Shown piece after piece: positions 8,170 through 15,496 of a stretch of 17,984 nt of DNA. The translations under genes were made by a program, and so were the position numbers. The notes under the pieces are model-generated. The model did no database searches and had not been told where the DNA came from. It saw nothing but the letters and a program-made list of their open reading frames with translations. The first letter of the stretch is position 1. Every line of letters begins with the position of its first letter. The DNA comes from JAFLDD01 sp049314715 (lineage in GTDB: Bacteria; Pseudomonadota; Alphaproteobacteria; Rickettsiales; UBA3002): contig JBMOEL010000024.1 of NCBI GenBank assembly GCA_049314715.1, forward strand, positions 1-17,984. Direction: 5' to 3'.

Positions 8170-9396
8170 TTACTTTGCTTCGGCTCCTTCTGCCGGTGGT
8201 GGGGGATCTAACGTGATGGTAGTCGGCATGAGCGTTGCGGGCGGTAAGCTTATCGATGCGCCTGGGCTTGATGCTGTCGGCGTTGGGCCTGTTACATTAG
8301 GTGTGGATGGCGCATTGGGATTATTTCGCGGTGCTAACTGCGTCAAATTACTACGCATGCGATCCAAGCCCTGCATCGTTTCTCTAAGTCCTGCATCAGG
8401 GTCGCGCCCAGCCGTGGGGTTAGGAACCGAAGGAACGGCGGGAGTGAGAATCGCATCGACCTGCGCTTGCTGCTCCATTTCCGGAACATCACGGCTTGCA
8501 TATTTACCTTCATAGATACCAAACGCCGCGCCTACAAAACTTTGGTTGGGAGCAAGCGCAAATACAAACGCTTCACGCTTTTCATCATACCGCACATTAC
8601 TCATCGCCGCCTTGAAGTGCTTTGGTATAGTTGTATCAATCATCGCTTCTTCAAAGCGCATTTTGGCCTGTTGGATATATTCAGGCTTCCAGCTAAACAG
8701 CGCTAAACGCGGTGAGATAGATAATAATGTAACTTCCCCCGGACGTTTTTTGGGCGAATATTTTCCGCCATTCATCCACAGCAACCAGTCTTTGGGTGTG
8801 CGGTAAACGATGCTGGAAAGATAGAAACTTGGATATTGCTTGGGTTCTTCAATGACCGCTATTGGGATTTCGACCTCTGGCGTTATAGCGGCAGGTGTAT
8901 CTACCCGCTTGACGCTTTCATAAGCAAACAGCACCCTTTTCATGCGGTCTATTTCTGCACCACTAAACAGAAGGCTTTGGGGAAAATCACCATAGGAAGG
9001 GATGTAATTTTCTTTCATTTGTGGTGATGGTTGCTGGGCCTCAACTACATTCGTAGGCGCGCTGGGAATAGTGACAACGTTAGCCCCTGCAGAAGGAAAC
9101 ACGTCTTGAACCTGATTTGCTGGCACTGAATTCGTAGTCGTTGTCACGGTAGTTGTTTGAGTAACGCTAGGTGTGGCACTTGATGACGTGTCAGTGGATT
9201 GATTGACTGTCTCAACGTTAGGCGACGCTTCAATCACTGGCGGTGGCGGCAATGTAGCATTGCTATCAGATACAGGCACATCATTGCCCATCTCGGGCGG
9301 CAAGGCTGGAAGGTCTGGATTCACCTGTGCTAATGCGGCGGGCGTCAATGCGCTCGTCATCACCATCATAACTACATAAGGATAAAACACGCGCAT
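8170..9396 (-). CDS. Exported protein in the PilP/MshK/GspB position of the pilus operon
   Basis: From the ATG at 9396 the product is 408 residues. A longer frame reaches upstream to 9444, but the 9396 start is preferred: it follows a strong Shine-Dalgarno (GGGAGGG at 9410-9404, 7-nt spacer) and gives a clean signal peptide (residues 1-23, ending AALAQ). Residues 25-125 are Pro/Ser/Thr-rich and include runs of threonine. Residues about 190-240 (FYLSSIVYRTPKDWLLWMNG, then VTLLSISPRLALFSW) resemble the small beta homology-region module of GspC/PilP/MshK/GspB proteins, which contact the secretin. The C-terminal 120 residues are again Pro/Thr-rich. There is no lipobox, unlike classical PilP, and it is more than twice PilP length. 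Functional assignment rests on position and this weak module. Confidence 0.7.
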   Translation of the reverse strand: MRVFYPYVVMMVMTSALTPAALAQVNPDLPALPPEMGNDVPVSDSNATLPPPPVIEASPNVETVNQSTDTSSSATPSVTQTTTVTTTTNSVPANQVQDVFPSAGANVVTIPSAPTNVVEAQQPSPQMKENYIPSYGDFPQSLLFSGAEIDRMKRVLFAYESVKRVDTPAAITPEVEIPIAVIEEPKQYPSFYLSSIVYRTPKDWLLWMNGGKYSPKKRPGEVTLLSISPRLALFSWKPEYIQQAKMRFEEAMIDTTIPKHFKAAMSNVRYDEKREAFVFALAPNQSFVGAAFGIYEGKYASRDVPEMEQQAQVDAILTPAVPSVPNPTAGRDPDAGLRETMQGLDRMRSNLTQLAPRNNPNAPSTPNVTGPTPTASSPGASISLPPATLMPTTITLDPPPPAEGAEAK

Positions 9397-9397
9397 G

Positions 9398-10102
9398 CTA
9401 CATCCCTCCCGCGGTTGGCGGCGGAGTGACTGGTGCAGCGGCATTTTCTGCTTTTTCTGTTTTTGGCGGGCTAGCGTCTTGTAGCGTCAACCATGTGAAT
9501 TTTACCATTGCATCTACAAGCTCTGGCTTTGCACCCGCACCCATCTGACTTAGCGCATCCATCGACATGGCTGATTTGCGACTCACGCTCATTTGCTTGA
9601 TACGAATTAGTCCAGGCATGCGCCGCTGCATGTCTTGTATGAATGAGAAAAAATGTAGGTCGGATATAGCGCCTGCCTTCATTTCCATATCATCACGAAC
9701 GACAATTTTATAATTCAGCCCCGTAAACTCGGAGCGCTCTGAAACCTTTTCTTGTGAAATCGTAAGGCGCATCGCATCCGAGAAGCGATACTGATTCTTC
9801 ATTTGCTTGAGCAGTTCTTTGAGCTGATCTGTGGTGGTCACAAACTCTTCGTTATCACGGTTGATGCTCAGTTCGGAGAAGCGTTGCTCGGCATTCGCAG
9901 TTTTAGTGATTTGGCCACGCATCATGCCAAGCTGTGACTCGGCTTGTGAGAGCTGACTTTGCGCCTGCATTTTTTCTGTCGTTGCACTTTCAGAGAAGCT
10001 GCCTGTTACCATCATAAATGCGAACGCCGCGACGACACCACCCGCACGCATTGCAGCTTCACGGGTGACTTGTTTTTTAAGGCTTTGTAATTTGCTTGAC
10101 AT
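9398..10102 (-). CDS. pilO: PilO/GspM-like inner-membrane alignment protein
   Basis: Encodes 234 residues with one hydrophobic segment near residues 18-36. A coiled-coil region follows (about 40-75, rich in Gln, Ala, Glu), then a periplasmic domain of mixed alpha/beta character (about 80-210) and a Pro/Ala-rich tail. This is the topology of PilO, GspM and MshJ, which pair with the PilN/GspL periplasmic domain to couple the cytoplasmic platform to the secretin. I see no diagnostic motif, because the family is poorly conserved. The call rests on topology, length and position between a PilM-PilN-like gene and a PilP-slot gene. Its ATG overlaps the previous stop by one base (TAATG). The gene symbol is by role, not by close similarity. 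Confidence 0.7.
   Translation of the reverse strand: MSSKLQSLKKQVTREAAMRAGGVVAAFAFMMVTGSFSESATTEKMQAQSQLSQAESQLGMMRGQITKTANAEQRFSELSINRDNEEFVTTTDQLKELLKQMKNQYRFSDAMRLTISQEKVSERSEFTGLNYKIVVRDDMEMKAGAISDLHFFSFIQDMQRRMPGLIRIKQMSVSRKSAMSMDALSQMGAGAKPELVDAMVKFTWLTLQDASPPKTEKAENAAAPVTPPPTAGGM
9404..9410 (-). promoter_or_regulatory. Strong Shine-Dalgarno for the PilP-slot gene
   Basis: The minus strand reads GGGAGGG here, 7 nt before the ATG at 9396. It lies inside the last codons of the PilO-like gene, whose TAG is one base before that ATG. It is the clearest ribosome-binding site in the operon and decides the start against the upstream in-frame ATG at 9444. Confidence 0.75.
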
Positions 10103-11808
10103 TACATGCCCCCCATTACTGGTGCTGGAGCAGTGTTAGCAGAGGTATTGTTGGGGCCCGCAAACGTAAGTTTTATTCTGTTCTGCCCATCCTGTAACAC
10201 TGGAGAAGCTTTGGTATCAAATGACACTTCCACTTTATCGGTGGCCGATTGTGTTGCGCCACCTTCTTGCTTGATATCATATTCCGGCAACTGCTTTTTT
10301 AGATTCTCAATGTAATCTTTTACCGCTCTGATGAACTGGTCTTTGTCAGAGAATGGTGCAGTGAATTCCATATCGACGGTGATCAATAGCGGCGGATTAT
10401 TTACACCCGAAGCCATAATCGCTGTGCTGTCAGGACCGCCCGGCAATTCTTTACGTTCCCACATAAGGCCCGTAACGTTTACTCCGCTCAAGAGAGGTAC
10501 GAGCTTTTGAACAAATTCCAGAGGGTCATATTGATAGACTTTGAAAACGTCTGCTGCAGCAACAACGGCGGATTTAATACTTGTACCATCATCGACTTTG
10601 GTTAGCCCCTCTTGCACCTCAGCAATCTGAGTTTGTATTTGCGCCTGCTTATCGGTTATGGTTTGCGATTCACCGCTATCGAGGAAGTATGTCACGATAT
10701 TATCGAGCGAGGACAACACCATCAGGGCAACCAATAACGAACCCGCTATCTTTGCGGCCAAGCGTATCTGATAAAACTGCTCGATTTGCTTGCCGTATTT
10801 CGACATGAACTTGAGCGTTGGTTTGGAAACAGTGGCAAAATGCGTTGCCATCACCACGTCACCATAACGGTCTGCAGAAAGAGCGGCTTGCTCAAGTCCT
10901 AGCAATTCTGCAACTTCCAGTGGCGCAACGGCATAGGCACCTGCGGCATTGAAGCGCTTTAAGTCTAAGGCATCTTTCACTTCTTGCGCAGCGACGGTAA
11001 TAATCTCAAGCGTCGCGGGGTCGGTATATCCCAGACGACGCAGATACTCCATCGTGTTCAGGATTTCTTGTTCGATATTGCCAGCAACGACTGCTGGAAT
11101 CGCATCGTCCATTGATTGCGCGAGACGCGTAAATGATAGCTTGCCGTCTTTTAGAACGACTTGGCGGAAGCCACCCACTTTATTATGCGTTACGAGCAAT
11201 TTCCAAATGGCGCGCGTGCCCTCATAGGACCGCTGTGGAATGGCTGCGGCAATCGCGCTGTAATAATTTTGCGTTTCAACTGGCACAAGATAGACGCCCA
11301 ACAGCTGGTTGGGCTGCTCAATCATTACTTCCATCCATGCCTGTATCTGCGCGGTGTTAGCAAGCGAGATAAGCAAGTAATTCCATTCCTTGCGCCCCGT
11401 GCGATCTCGACCGATTTGCAACGCGCCTTTAATATCTTCTGGTGGAAAATCGCGGTTTAGTCGCCGCTGCACGAGCTTTGAGATGCTCAGCGCGCTTACT
11501 GGCGGTAGCGCGTGTCGTACATATTGCTGATCAATAGAGTCCACCAAGATGCGCACCGGCACTTTGGGGTGTGCCGCCATGAGCTCGGTGATGGCTTTGC
11601 TATGCTCAGGCTGTGGCGAAGGCGCAAATAAGCGGCGCTGGACTCGCTTACCTTTTGTGTACACTAAGATTGCACCCTCATCGCCTATCAATAATACAAA
11701 GCGCTCTTGTTTTGCACTGACACGACCGGCTTTCACCTTGGGTGCATCATCACCATCTGTGTTTGCGGCGCCTCGCGTGCGGGCTTTGATTTTGTCTGAG
11801 AGTGCCAT
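10102..11808 (-). CDS. GspL-like fusion of a PilM-type actin-like domain and a PilN-type membrane/periplasmic domain
   Basis: From the ATG at 11808 the product is 568 residues. The frame is open upstream to 11868, but the chosen start forms a TAATG overlap with the pilC stop, the same arrangement used downstream. Residues about 35-325 are soluble and carry PilM/GspL-like features (RILVDSIDQQYVRHALPPVS, then KLVQRRLNRDFPPEDI, later IEQEILNTMEYLRR). A single membrane segment lies near 351-377, followed by a coiled coil (about 380-402) and a PilN-like periplasmic domain (YQYDPLEFVQKLVPLLSGVN). In canonical type IV pili PilM and PilN are separate; fusion in one bitopic chain is the GspL/MshI-type plan. 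It should sit in the inner membrane and bridge the PilB/PilC motor to the PilO-like protein. Clear nucleotide-binding motifs of PilM are not evident, so the actin-like part may be degenerate. Confidence 0.75.
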   Translation of the reverse strand: MALSDKIKARTRGAANTDGDDAPKVKAGRVSAKQERFVLLIGDEGAILVYTKGKRVQRRLFAPSPQPEHSKAITELMAAHPKVPVRILVDSIDQQYVRHALPPVSALSISKLVQRRLNRDFPPEDIKGALQIGRDRTGRKEWNYLLISLANTAQIQAWMEVMIEQPNQLLGVYLVPVETQNYYSAIAAAIPQRSYEGTRAIWKLLVTHNKVGGFRQVVLKDGKLSFTRLAQSMDDAIPAVVAGNIEQEILNTMEYLRRLGYTDPATLEIITVAAQEVKDALDLKRFNAAGAYAVAPLEVAELLGLEQAALSADRYGDVVMATHFATVSKPTLKFMSKYGKQIEQFYQIRLAAKIAGSLLVALMVLSSLDNIVTYFLDSGESQTITDKQAQIQTQIAEVQEGLTKVDDGTSIKSAVVAAADVFKVYQYDPLEFVQKLVPLLSGVNVTGLMWERKELPGGPDSTAIMASGVNNPPLLITVDMEFTAPFSDKDQFIRAVKDYIENLKKQLPEYDIKQEGGATQSATDKVEVSFDTKASPVLQDGQNRIKLTFAGPNNTSANTAPAPVMGGM

Positions 11809-13010
11809 TAGAATTTCATATTCGAGAAAGATTGATAGAGTGGGCCAAATACCGAAGCAATCACCCAAAAGATAAGACCGCCCATGACAATAGTGAGCAG
11901 CGGCTGAATCATACCCACCAGCCCGTCAACCGAATCATTCACTTCACGGTTATAGAAAAAGTTGATGTTCTCCAGCGCGTCACTCATGTTACCGCTATCT
12001 TCACCGACCTTAAACATACGAATGACAAGCATGGGAAATTGATTGGAGATGCGCAAACTGGTGGTGAGGTTATTTCCTTCAATCACACTACGATTCACCA
12101 CTTCAACGGATTCTTTGATGACACGATTTGCCACTACGTTACGTGCAGCAAGCAACGCGTCGGGAATATCAATGCCGCTTTTGAACATCACCGAGAAAAA
12201 GTGCGTAAAACGCGCGAGATTAATTTTACGAATCACATTGCCTAAAATCGGCAGCCGCATCAGCAATGCATCTACTCGGTAAGCAAATGGCTCCGAAGTG
12301 CGATAAATGCCCAATATCGTGGTAAAGAGGATTACGGGCACCACGAATACGATGAACCAATAATTCTGGAAGAATTCCGATGTCCAAATCAGTGCACGCG
12401 TGTGGAAAGGAATTTCGAAGCCCTGATCGACAATGAATTTGATGAGTTTTGGCACGACGTAAACCATCAAAATCGCAATCACTGCCGACATTACCACCAA
12501 CAGTACAATCGGGTAGGTCACGGCTTTTTTTACCTTGCGGCGCAAGTCATTCGACCATTTCAAATGGTCGGACATATGGACGAATGAATCGGTCAAATTA
12601 CCGTTCTTCTCGCCCGCCTGCACCAGACCCACAAACACTTCATTGAAAATACGCGGATAGGTGGCGAGCGCTTCCGAAAGCTTCATACCGCCTTTTACTT
12701 TTTCCAATACGTCGGTCATTACATCACGCAATTTTGCTGACTCCGTAGAGTCGCGCACATCAGCAAGTGATTCGTGAATGGGCACGCCTGCGCGAGTAAG
12801 CTGCTCAAGGTGAAGACACAGGATAATCATGTCTTTGAGTTTGATTTTTGTGCCGAATCCTGCGCGCTTTGCCTTAGCAACCTTACAATCAGTCAGAGCA
12901 AGGTCGACCTCCTTGAGGCGTGTTTCAAGGTCGACTTCGTTCTCCGCGACCATCGTACCTCGGATGGTGCGGCCCCTTTCATTGATGGCCGAATAGTTAT
13001 ATGTAGGCAT
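11808..13010 (-). CDS. pilC: Type IV pilus / type II secretion inner-membrane platform protein PilC (GspF family)
   Basis: The 400-residue product has the family's usual length and layout: two homologous cytoplasmic helical domains (about 60-185 and 260-390), each with a motif of the type LTRAGVPIHESL and FKSGIDIPDALL, and three membrane segments (about 165-192, 215-235 and 370-392). The N-terminus MPTYNYSAINERGRTIRGTM is the standard PilC/GspF opening. The protein is thought to be rotated or rearranged by the PilB and PilT ATPases while pilins are inserted or removed. The start has GGAG 5 nt upstream (13019-13016). The gene is 66 bp downstream of pilB on the same strand and overlaps the next gene by one base. 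Confidence 0.95.
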   Translation of the reverse strand: MPTYNYSAINERGRTIRGTMVAENEVDLETRLKEVDLALTDCKVAKAKRAGFGTKIKLKDMIILCLHLEQLTRAGVPIHESLADVRDSTESAKLRDVMTDVLEKVKGGMKLSEALATYPRIFNEVFVGLVQAGEKNGNLTDSFVHMSDHLKWSNDLRRKVKKAVTYPIVLLVVMSAVIAILMVYVVPKLIKFIVDQGFEIPFHTRALIWTSEFFQNYWFIVFVVPVILFTTILGIYRTSEPFAYRVDALLMRLPILGNVIRKINLARFTHFFSVMFKSGIDIPDALLAARNVVANRVIKESVEVVNRSVIEGNNLTTSLRISNQFPMLVIRMFKVGEDSGNMSDALENINFFYNREVNDSVDGLVGMIQPLLTIVMGGLIFWVIASVFGPLYQSFSNMKF

Positions 13011-13017
13011 TAAGACT

Positions 13018-13029
13018 CCAAATATTTGG
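13018..13029. repeat. 12-bp perfect palindrome overlapping the pilC ribosome-binding site
   Basis: The sequence CCAAATATTTGG is its own reverse complement and lies in the 66-bp pilB-pilC gap. Its pilC-proximal end forms part of the GGAG Shine-Dalgarno on the minus strand. It could be a protein-binding site or a coincidence of an A/T-rich gap. No terminator-like T-run follows it. Confidence 0.35.
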
Positions 13030-13076
13030 GGCGTTTTGTTGTTGTTACCCCGTGCCTACCGAGCGGATGTAGTCTA

Positions 13077-14924
13077 TTACAGGCGGTCCGTTAAATCTAC
13101 CGTATTTATGAGTTCGGGCAGGTCAATTTCACCATGTAAGACCTTGGCGATGCCATCTTGCACCATGGTGATGAATCCGTGCTCCATCGCATATTCAAGC
13201 ATCTGATTGCGCGTTGCATGGGTGGCAATGAGTTCGTCCATTCCTTTATCGATACGTAAAATCTCAACCACCGCTGTCCGGCCTTTATAGCCCTTAAAGC
13301 CACATTTTTCGCAGCCAACGGCATCATATACAACTGGCGGCTTAACGGGGTCAGCCAGCATTAATTTACATTCATCGGGGTTGGCTTGGCGGGGCTTCTT
13401 GCAGTTATCGCATAGTTTACGCGCCAATCGCTGTGCGATAGTACAAATAAGCGATCCCGCCAGCAAATGTGCCGGAATCCCGATATCGCCAAGACGTGGA
13501 ATCGCGCCTAAGGCGTCGTTGGTGTGAAGCGTGGTGTAGACTTGGTGACCCGTGAGCGCCGCACGCACCGCCATGATGGCGGTTTCTTCATCGCGCACCT
13601 CACCCACGAAGATGATATCAGGATCCTGACGCATGAGGGATTTAATACCCGATTGGAAGTCGATTGAGCCCTCACGCACACTGGTTTGACGAATCATCGG
13701 CAATTGGTACTCCACCGGGTCTTCCAGTGTCATGATATTCACGCCAATATCATTGATGTAGCTGAGAATCGAATAAAGCGTGGTCGTTTTACCCGAACCC
13801 GTAGGGCCCGTAACCACAATGATACCCTCAGGACGTAGGATACATTTCTTAAGCAAATTCAGATTATGCTCAGAGAATCCTAAATCGGTCAAAGGCACGA
13901 GCGCCTTGGATTTATCCAAGATACGCAGCACCACGTTCTCGCCATGCACCGTCGGCTGGGTTGCAACACGAAAGTCCACATCACGACCCAAGGCGGTAAG
14001 GCTGATACGACCGTCCTGCGGGTTGCGGGTTTCCGCGATGTTCATGCCCGCCATAATTTTGAGTCGCACCAGCATGGCTGGCCAATAATCGCGGTGGAAA
14101 CTGCGGATTTGCTGGAGCGCGCCATCAATACGGTAACGCAGGCGCAGGAAGCTTCCTTCCGGCTCGAAGTGAATATCGGAGACACCCTGCTTAATCGCAT
14201 CCACCAACAGCGCATTAACCAAACGAACCGTTGGATTGACATAGCCATCTTCGCGCCCATCAAGCAGGGATTTCTCACGAATGCCCGTCTCGATTTCGCG
14301 CAAAATACCATCAATCGACATTTCATAATTGTAGTATCGGTCAATCAGGTCGCTGACTTCGCTTTCTGTGGCATAAAGCGGTGTGATTTTCGCATTCTTA
14401 TCGAGGTGGCGGCGCACCTGATCAAGCGCCAAAACGTTATACACATCCACCATGGCGATTTTAACCGAACCGCCTTCTTGTGAGATGGGAATAATTTTAT
14501 TGCGGATACACACATCACGCGGAATCAGCTCAAGCAAGGTGGTATCAAGCATGGTGGCTTTGGGATCAAATTTCTCAGCACCCGTTGATTCCGCAAGCAC
14601 TTCACCCAATGCCGACTCGGTGATGAAGCTCATGCTGACGAGGATATTACCTAGTAGCTTTTTCGATTTGGCCTGTTCGCGCAGCGCAATTTCCAACTGG
14701 TCTTTGGAAATCAAACCCATAGTAATCAAGCGCTCACCAATGCGCACGGCTTTGGCAGGCGCTACTTTTCCCAAACCACTTTCACCCGGACTACTGACGG
14801 GCGCTGACGCCGCAACGGGCGCCTCCACGGCCGCATGCGCAGGCGTCACTGAAGCAGTAGCCGCTTTGGCCGATTTTCCTACAGAGAGAAAATCATCATC
14901 GCCGGAAGGTGGTGGTGTAGTCAT
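13077..14924 (-). CDS. pilB: Type IV pilus assembly ATPase PilB (GspE/MshE family)
   Basis: Encodes 615 residues. A disordered Pro/Ala/Ser-rich leader (1-60) precedes an MshE-N/GspE-N domain (about 61-200: RIGERLITMGLISKDQLEIA and later TPLYATESEVSDLIDRYYNY), which in some homologues binds c-di-GMP. The C-terminal ATPase carries SDIHFEPEG (249-257), Walker A GPTGSGKT at 373-380, Asp box LEDPVEYQ, Walker B DPDIIFVGEVRDEET at 434-448 and His box TTLHTNDA. A zinc-binding tetracysteine follows (C505 and C508, C538 and C541) with CGFKGYKGR. These features separate assembly ATPases from PilT/PilU. It powers pilin polymerisation from the cytoplasm with PilC. It is the first gene of the minus operon and divergent from ccmD. 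Confidence 0.95.
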   Translation of the reverse strand: MTTPPPSGDDDFLSVGKSAKAATASVTPAHAAVEAPVAASAPVSSPGESGLGKVAPAKAVRIGERLITMGLISKDQLEIALREQAKSKKLLGNILVSMSFITESALGEVLAESTGAEKFDPKATMLDTTLLELIPRDVCIRNKIIPISQEGGSVKIAMVDVYNVLALDQVRRHLDKNAKITPLYATESEVSDLIDRYYNYEMSIDGILREIETGIREKSLLDGREDGYVNPTVRLVNALLVDAIKQGVSDIHFEPEGSFLRLRYRIDGALQQIRSFHRDYWPAMLVRLKIMAGMNIAETRNPQDGRISLTALGRDVDFRVATQPTVHGENVVLRILDKSKALVPLTDLGFSEHNLNLLKKCILRPEGIIVVTGPTGSGKTTTLYSILSYINDIGVNIMTLEDPVEYQLPMIRQTSVREGSIDFQSGIKSLMRQDPDIIFVGEVRDEETAIMAVRAALTGHQVYTTLHTNDALGAIPRLGDIGIPAHLLAGSLICTIAQRLARKLCDNCKKPRQANPDECKLMLADPVKPPVVYDAVGCEKCGFKGYKGRTAVVEILRIDKGMDELIATHATRNQMLEYAMEHGFITMVQDGIAKVLHGEIDLPELINTVDLTDRL

Positions 14925-15109
14925 GCGCGACAGCTTCCCCGTTCATGCGAATCGGTGATGGTGGAATCCATCTCGCCATAGCAGCAAACTTGTGACCCTA
15001 GTGCAAGAGATTCCTGCAACTTTTCCAAAGACTTGAAGAATTGTTAAGAAGTCGTGCATAACTGTCGCAGTTACTTGCGCTAAGACCGCAGGAACGCTAT
15101 AGAGCGGCC
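14925..15109. promoter_or_regulatory. Divergent intergenic region between pilB and ccmD
   Basis: These 185 bp hold no open frame I would call a gene and must contain the promoters of the pilus operon (minus) and the ccm genes (plus). A weak plus-strand candidate is TTGAAG at 15033-15038 with CATAAC at 15057-15062 (18-bp spacing). A weak minus-strand candidate is TTGCAC followed 17 bp later by TGCTAT, near 14975-15003. Neither matches the consensus well enough to be firm. Confidence 0.35.
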
Positions 15110-15253
15110 ATGCAGCAACTGGATTTGCAATTCTTCGTTACAGCAGCCTATACGGTGACATTCATCGCAGTCTTGCTGCTTGTTGTATCCAGCGTGCTTC
15201 GCGCACGTCGCGCTAAGCGCACCCTCAAACAGTTAGAGCGCGATGAAGCATAG
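15110..15253 (+). CDS. ccmD: Heme exporter protein CcmD
   Basis: A short gene of 47 residues: one membrane segment (about 9-29, containing FFVTAAYTVTFIAVLLL) followed by a basic and then acidic tail, RARRAKRTLKQLERDEA. The AY motif near the start of the helix, the RxRRA cluster and the final LxxLE are typical of CcmD, which is usually 45-70 residues. CcmD holds holo-CcmE in the CcmABC complex during heme loading in cytochrome c maturation. Its position directly before ccmE supports the call. Its TAG stop is the first three bases of the inserted inverted-repeat element. Removing the element would replace it with TAA at the same codon, leaving the protein unchanged. Confidence 0.88.
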   Translation: MQQLDLQFFVTAAYTVTFIAVLLLVVSSVLRARRAKRTLKQLERDEA

Positions 15254-15278
15254 GTCTTATGGGCATGCATTTTACCTT
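15251..15278 (+). repeat. Left terminal inverted repeat
   Basis: 28 bp, a perfect reverse complement of 15497-15524. Its first three bases serve as the ccmD stop codon. In RNA it would pair with the ccmE start region. Confidence 0.9.
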
Positions 15279-15293
15279 CTTTCGCGGCAGGAG

Positions 15294-15374
15294 ATTTTGA
15301 TTTTTGCTAGGAGCGGACTGCGTCGCATAGCCAAAGCATACGCGCAAAGGACGCAACACAGCAAAAATCAAAAT
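15294..15374. repeat. Internal stem-loop with 15-bp perfect arms
   Basis: The 15 bases at 15294-15308 (ATTTTGATTTTTGCT) are the exact reverse complement of 15360-15374, with a 51-nt loop. The stem is A/T-rich and lies inside the inserted element, just inside its left terminal repeat. Confidence 0.8.
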
Positions 15375-15391
15375 GTCCGCCGCCCAGTTGG

Positions 15392-15492
15392 GTTCGGCGT
15401 AAATGGCGTATTGCAGCGTCGTAAGGCTAGGGTGTATGAATCACTACACCGCGTCGCCTTACTTCTTGCACTACGCCGTTTACGACTCGAAC
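15392..15492. repeat. Internal imperfect long stem-loop
   Basis: Arms 15392-15436 and 15445-15492 form an imperfect hairpin with an 8-nt loop. Matching blocks are GTTCG/CGAAC at the base, GTAAA/TTTAC, GGCGTA/TACGCC, GTAAGGC/GCCTTAC and GGTGTA/TACACC at the tip. Together with the 15-bp stem it fills most of the inserted element, so a transcript would form a branched structure closed by the terminal repeats. Confidence 0.65.
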
Positions 15493-15496
15493 GAAA

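Noticed and set aside
9397..9444. Longer start for the PilP-slot protein at 9444
   Set aside because: The extra 16 residues are basic and precede the signal peptide. The strong Shine-Dalgarno fits the ATG at 9396 instead.
11809..11868. Longer start for the PilM-PilN fusion at 11868
   Set aside because: It would overlap the end of pilC by 61 bp. The ATG at 11808 forms the same TAATG coupling as the next gene pair.
12553..12569. Inverted repeat GACCATTT-C-AAATGGTC within pilC
   Set aside because: It lies in conserved coding sequence (SDHLKWSND region) and its one-base centre cannot form an RNA hairpin loop. It is probably coincidental.
13780..14483. Long antisense frames opposite pilB
   Set aside because: They are shadow frames of a strongly conserved ATPase gene, with no independent start signal or domain.
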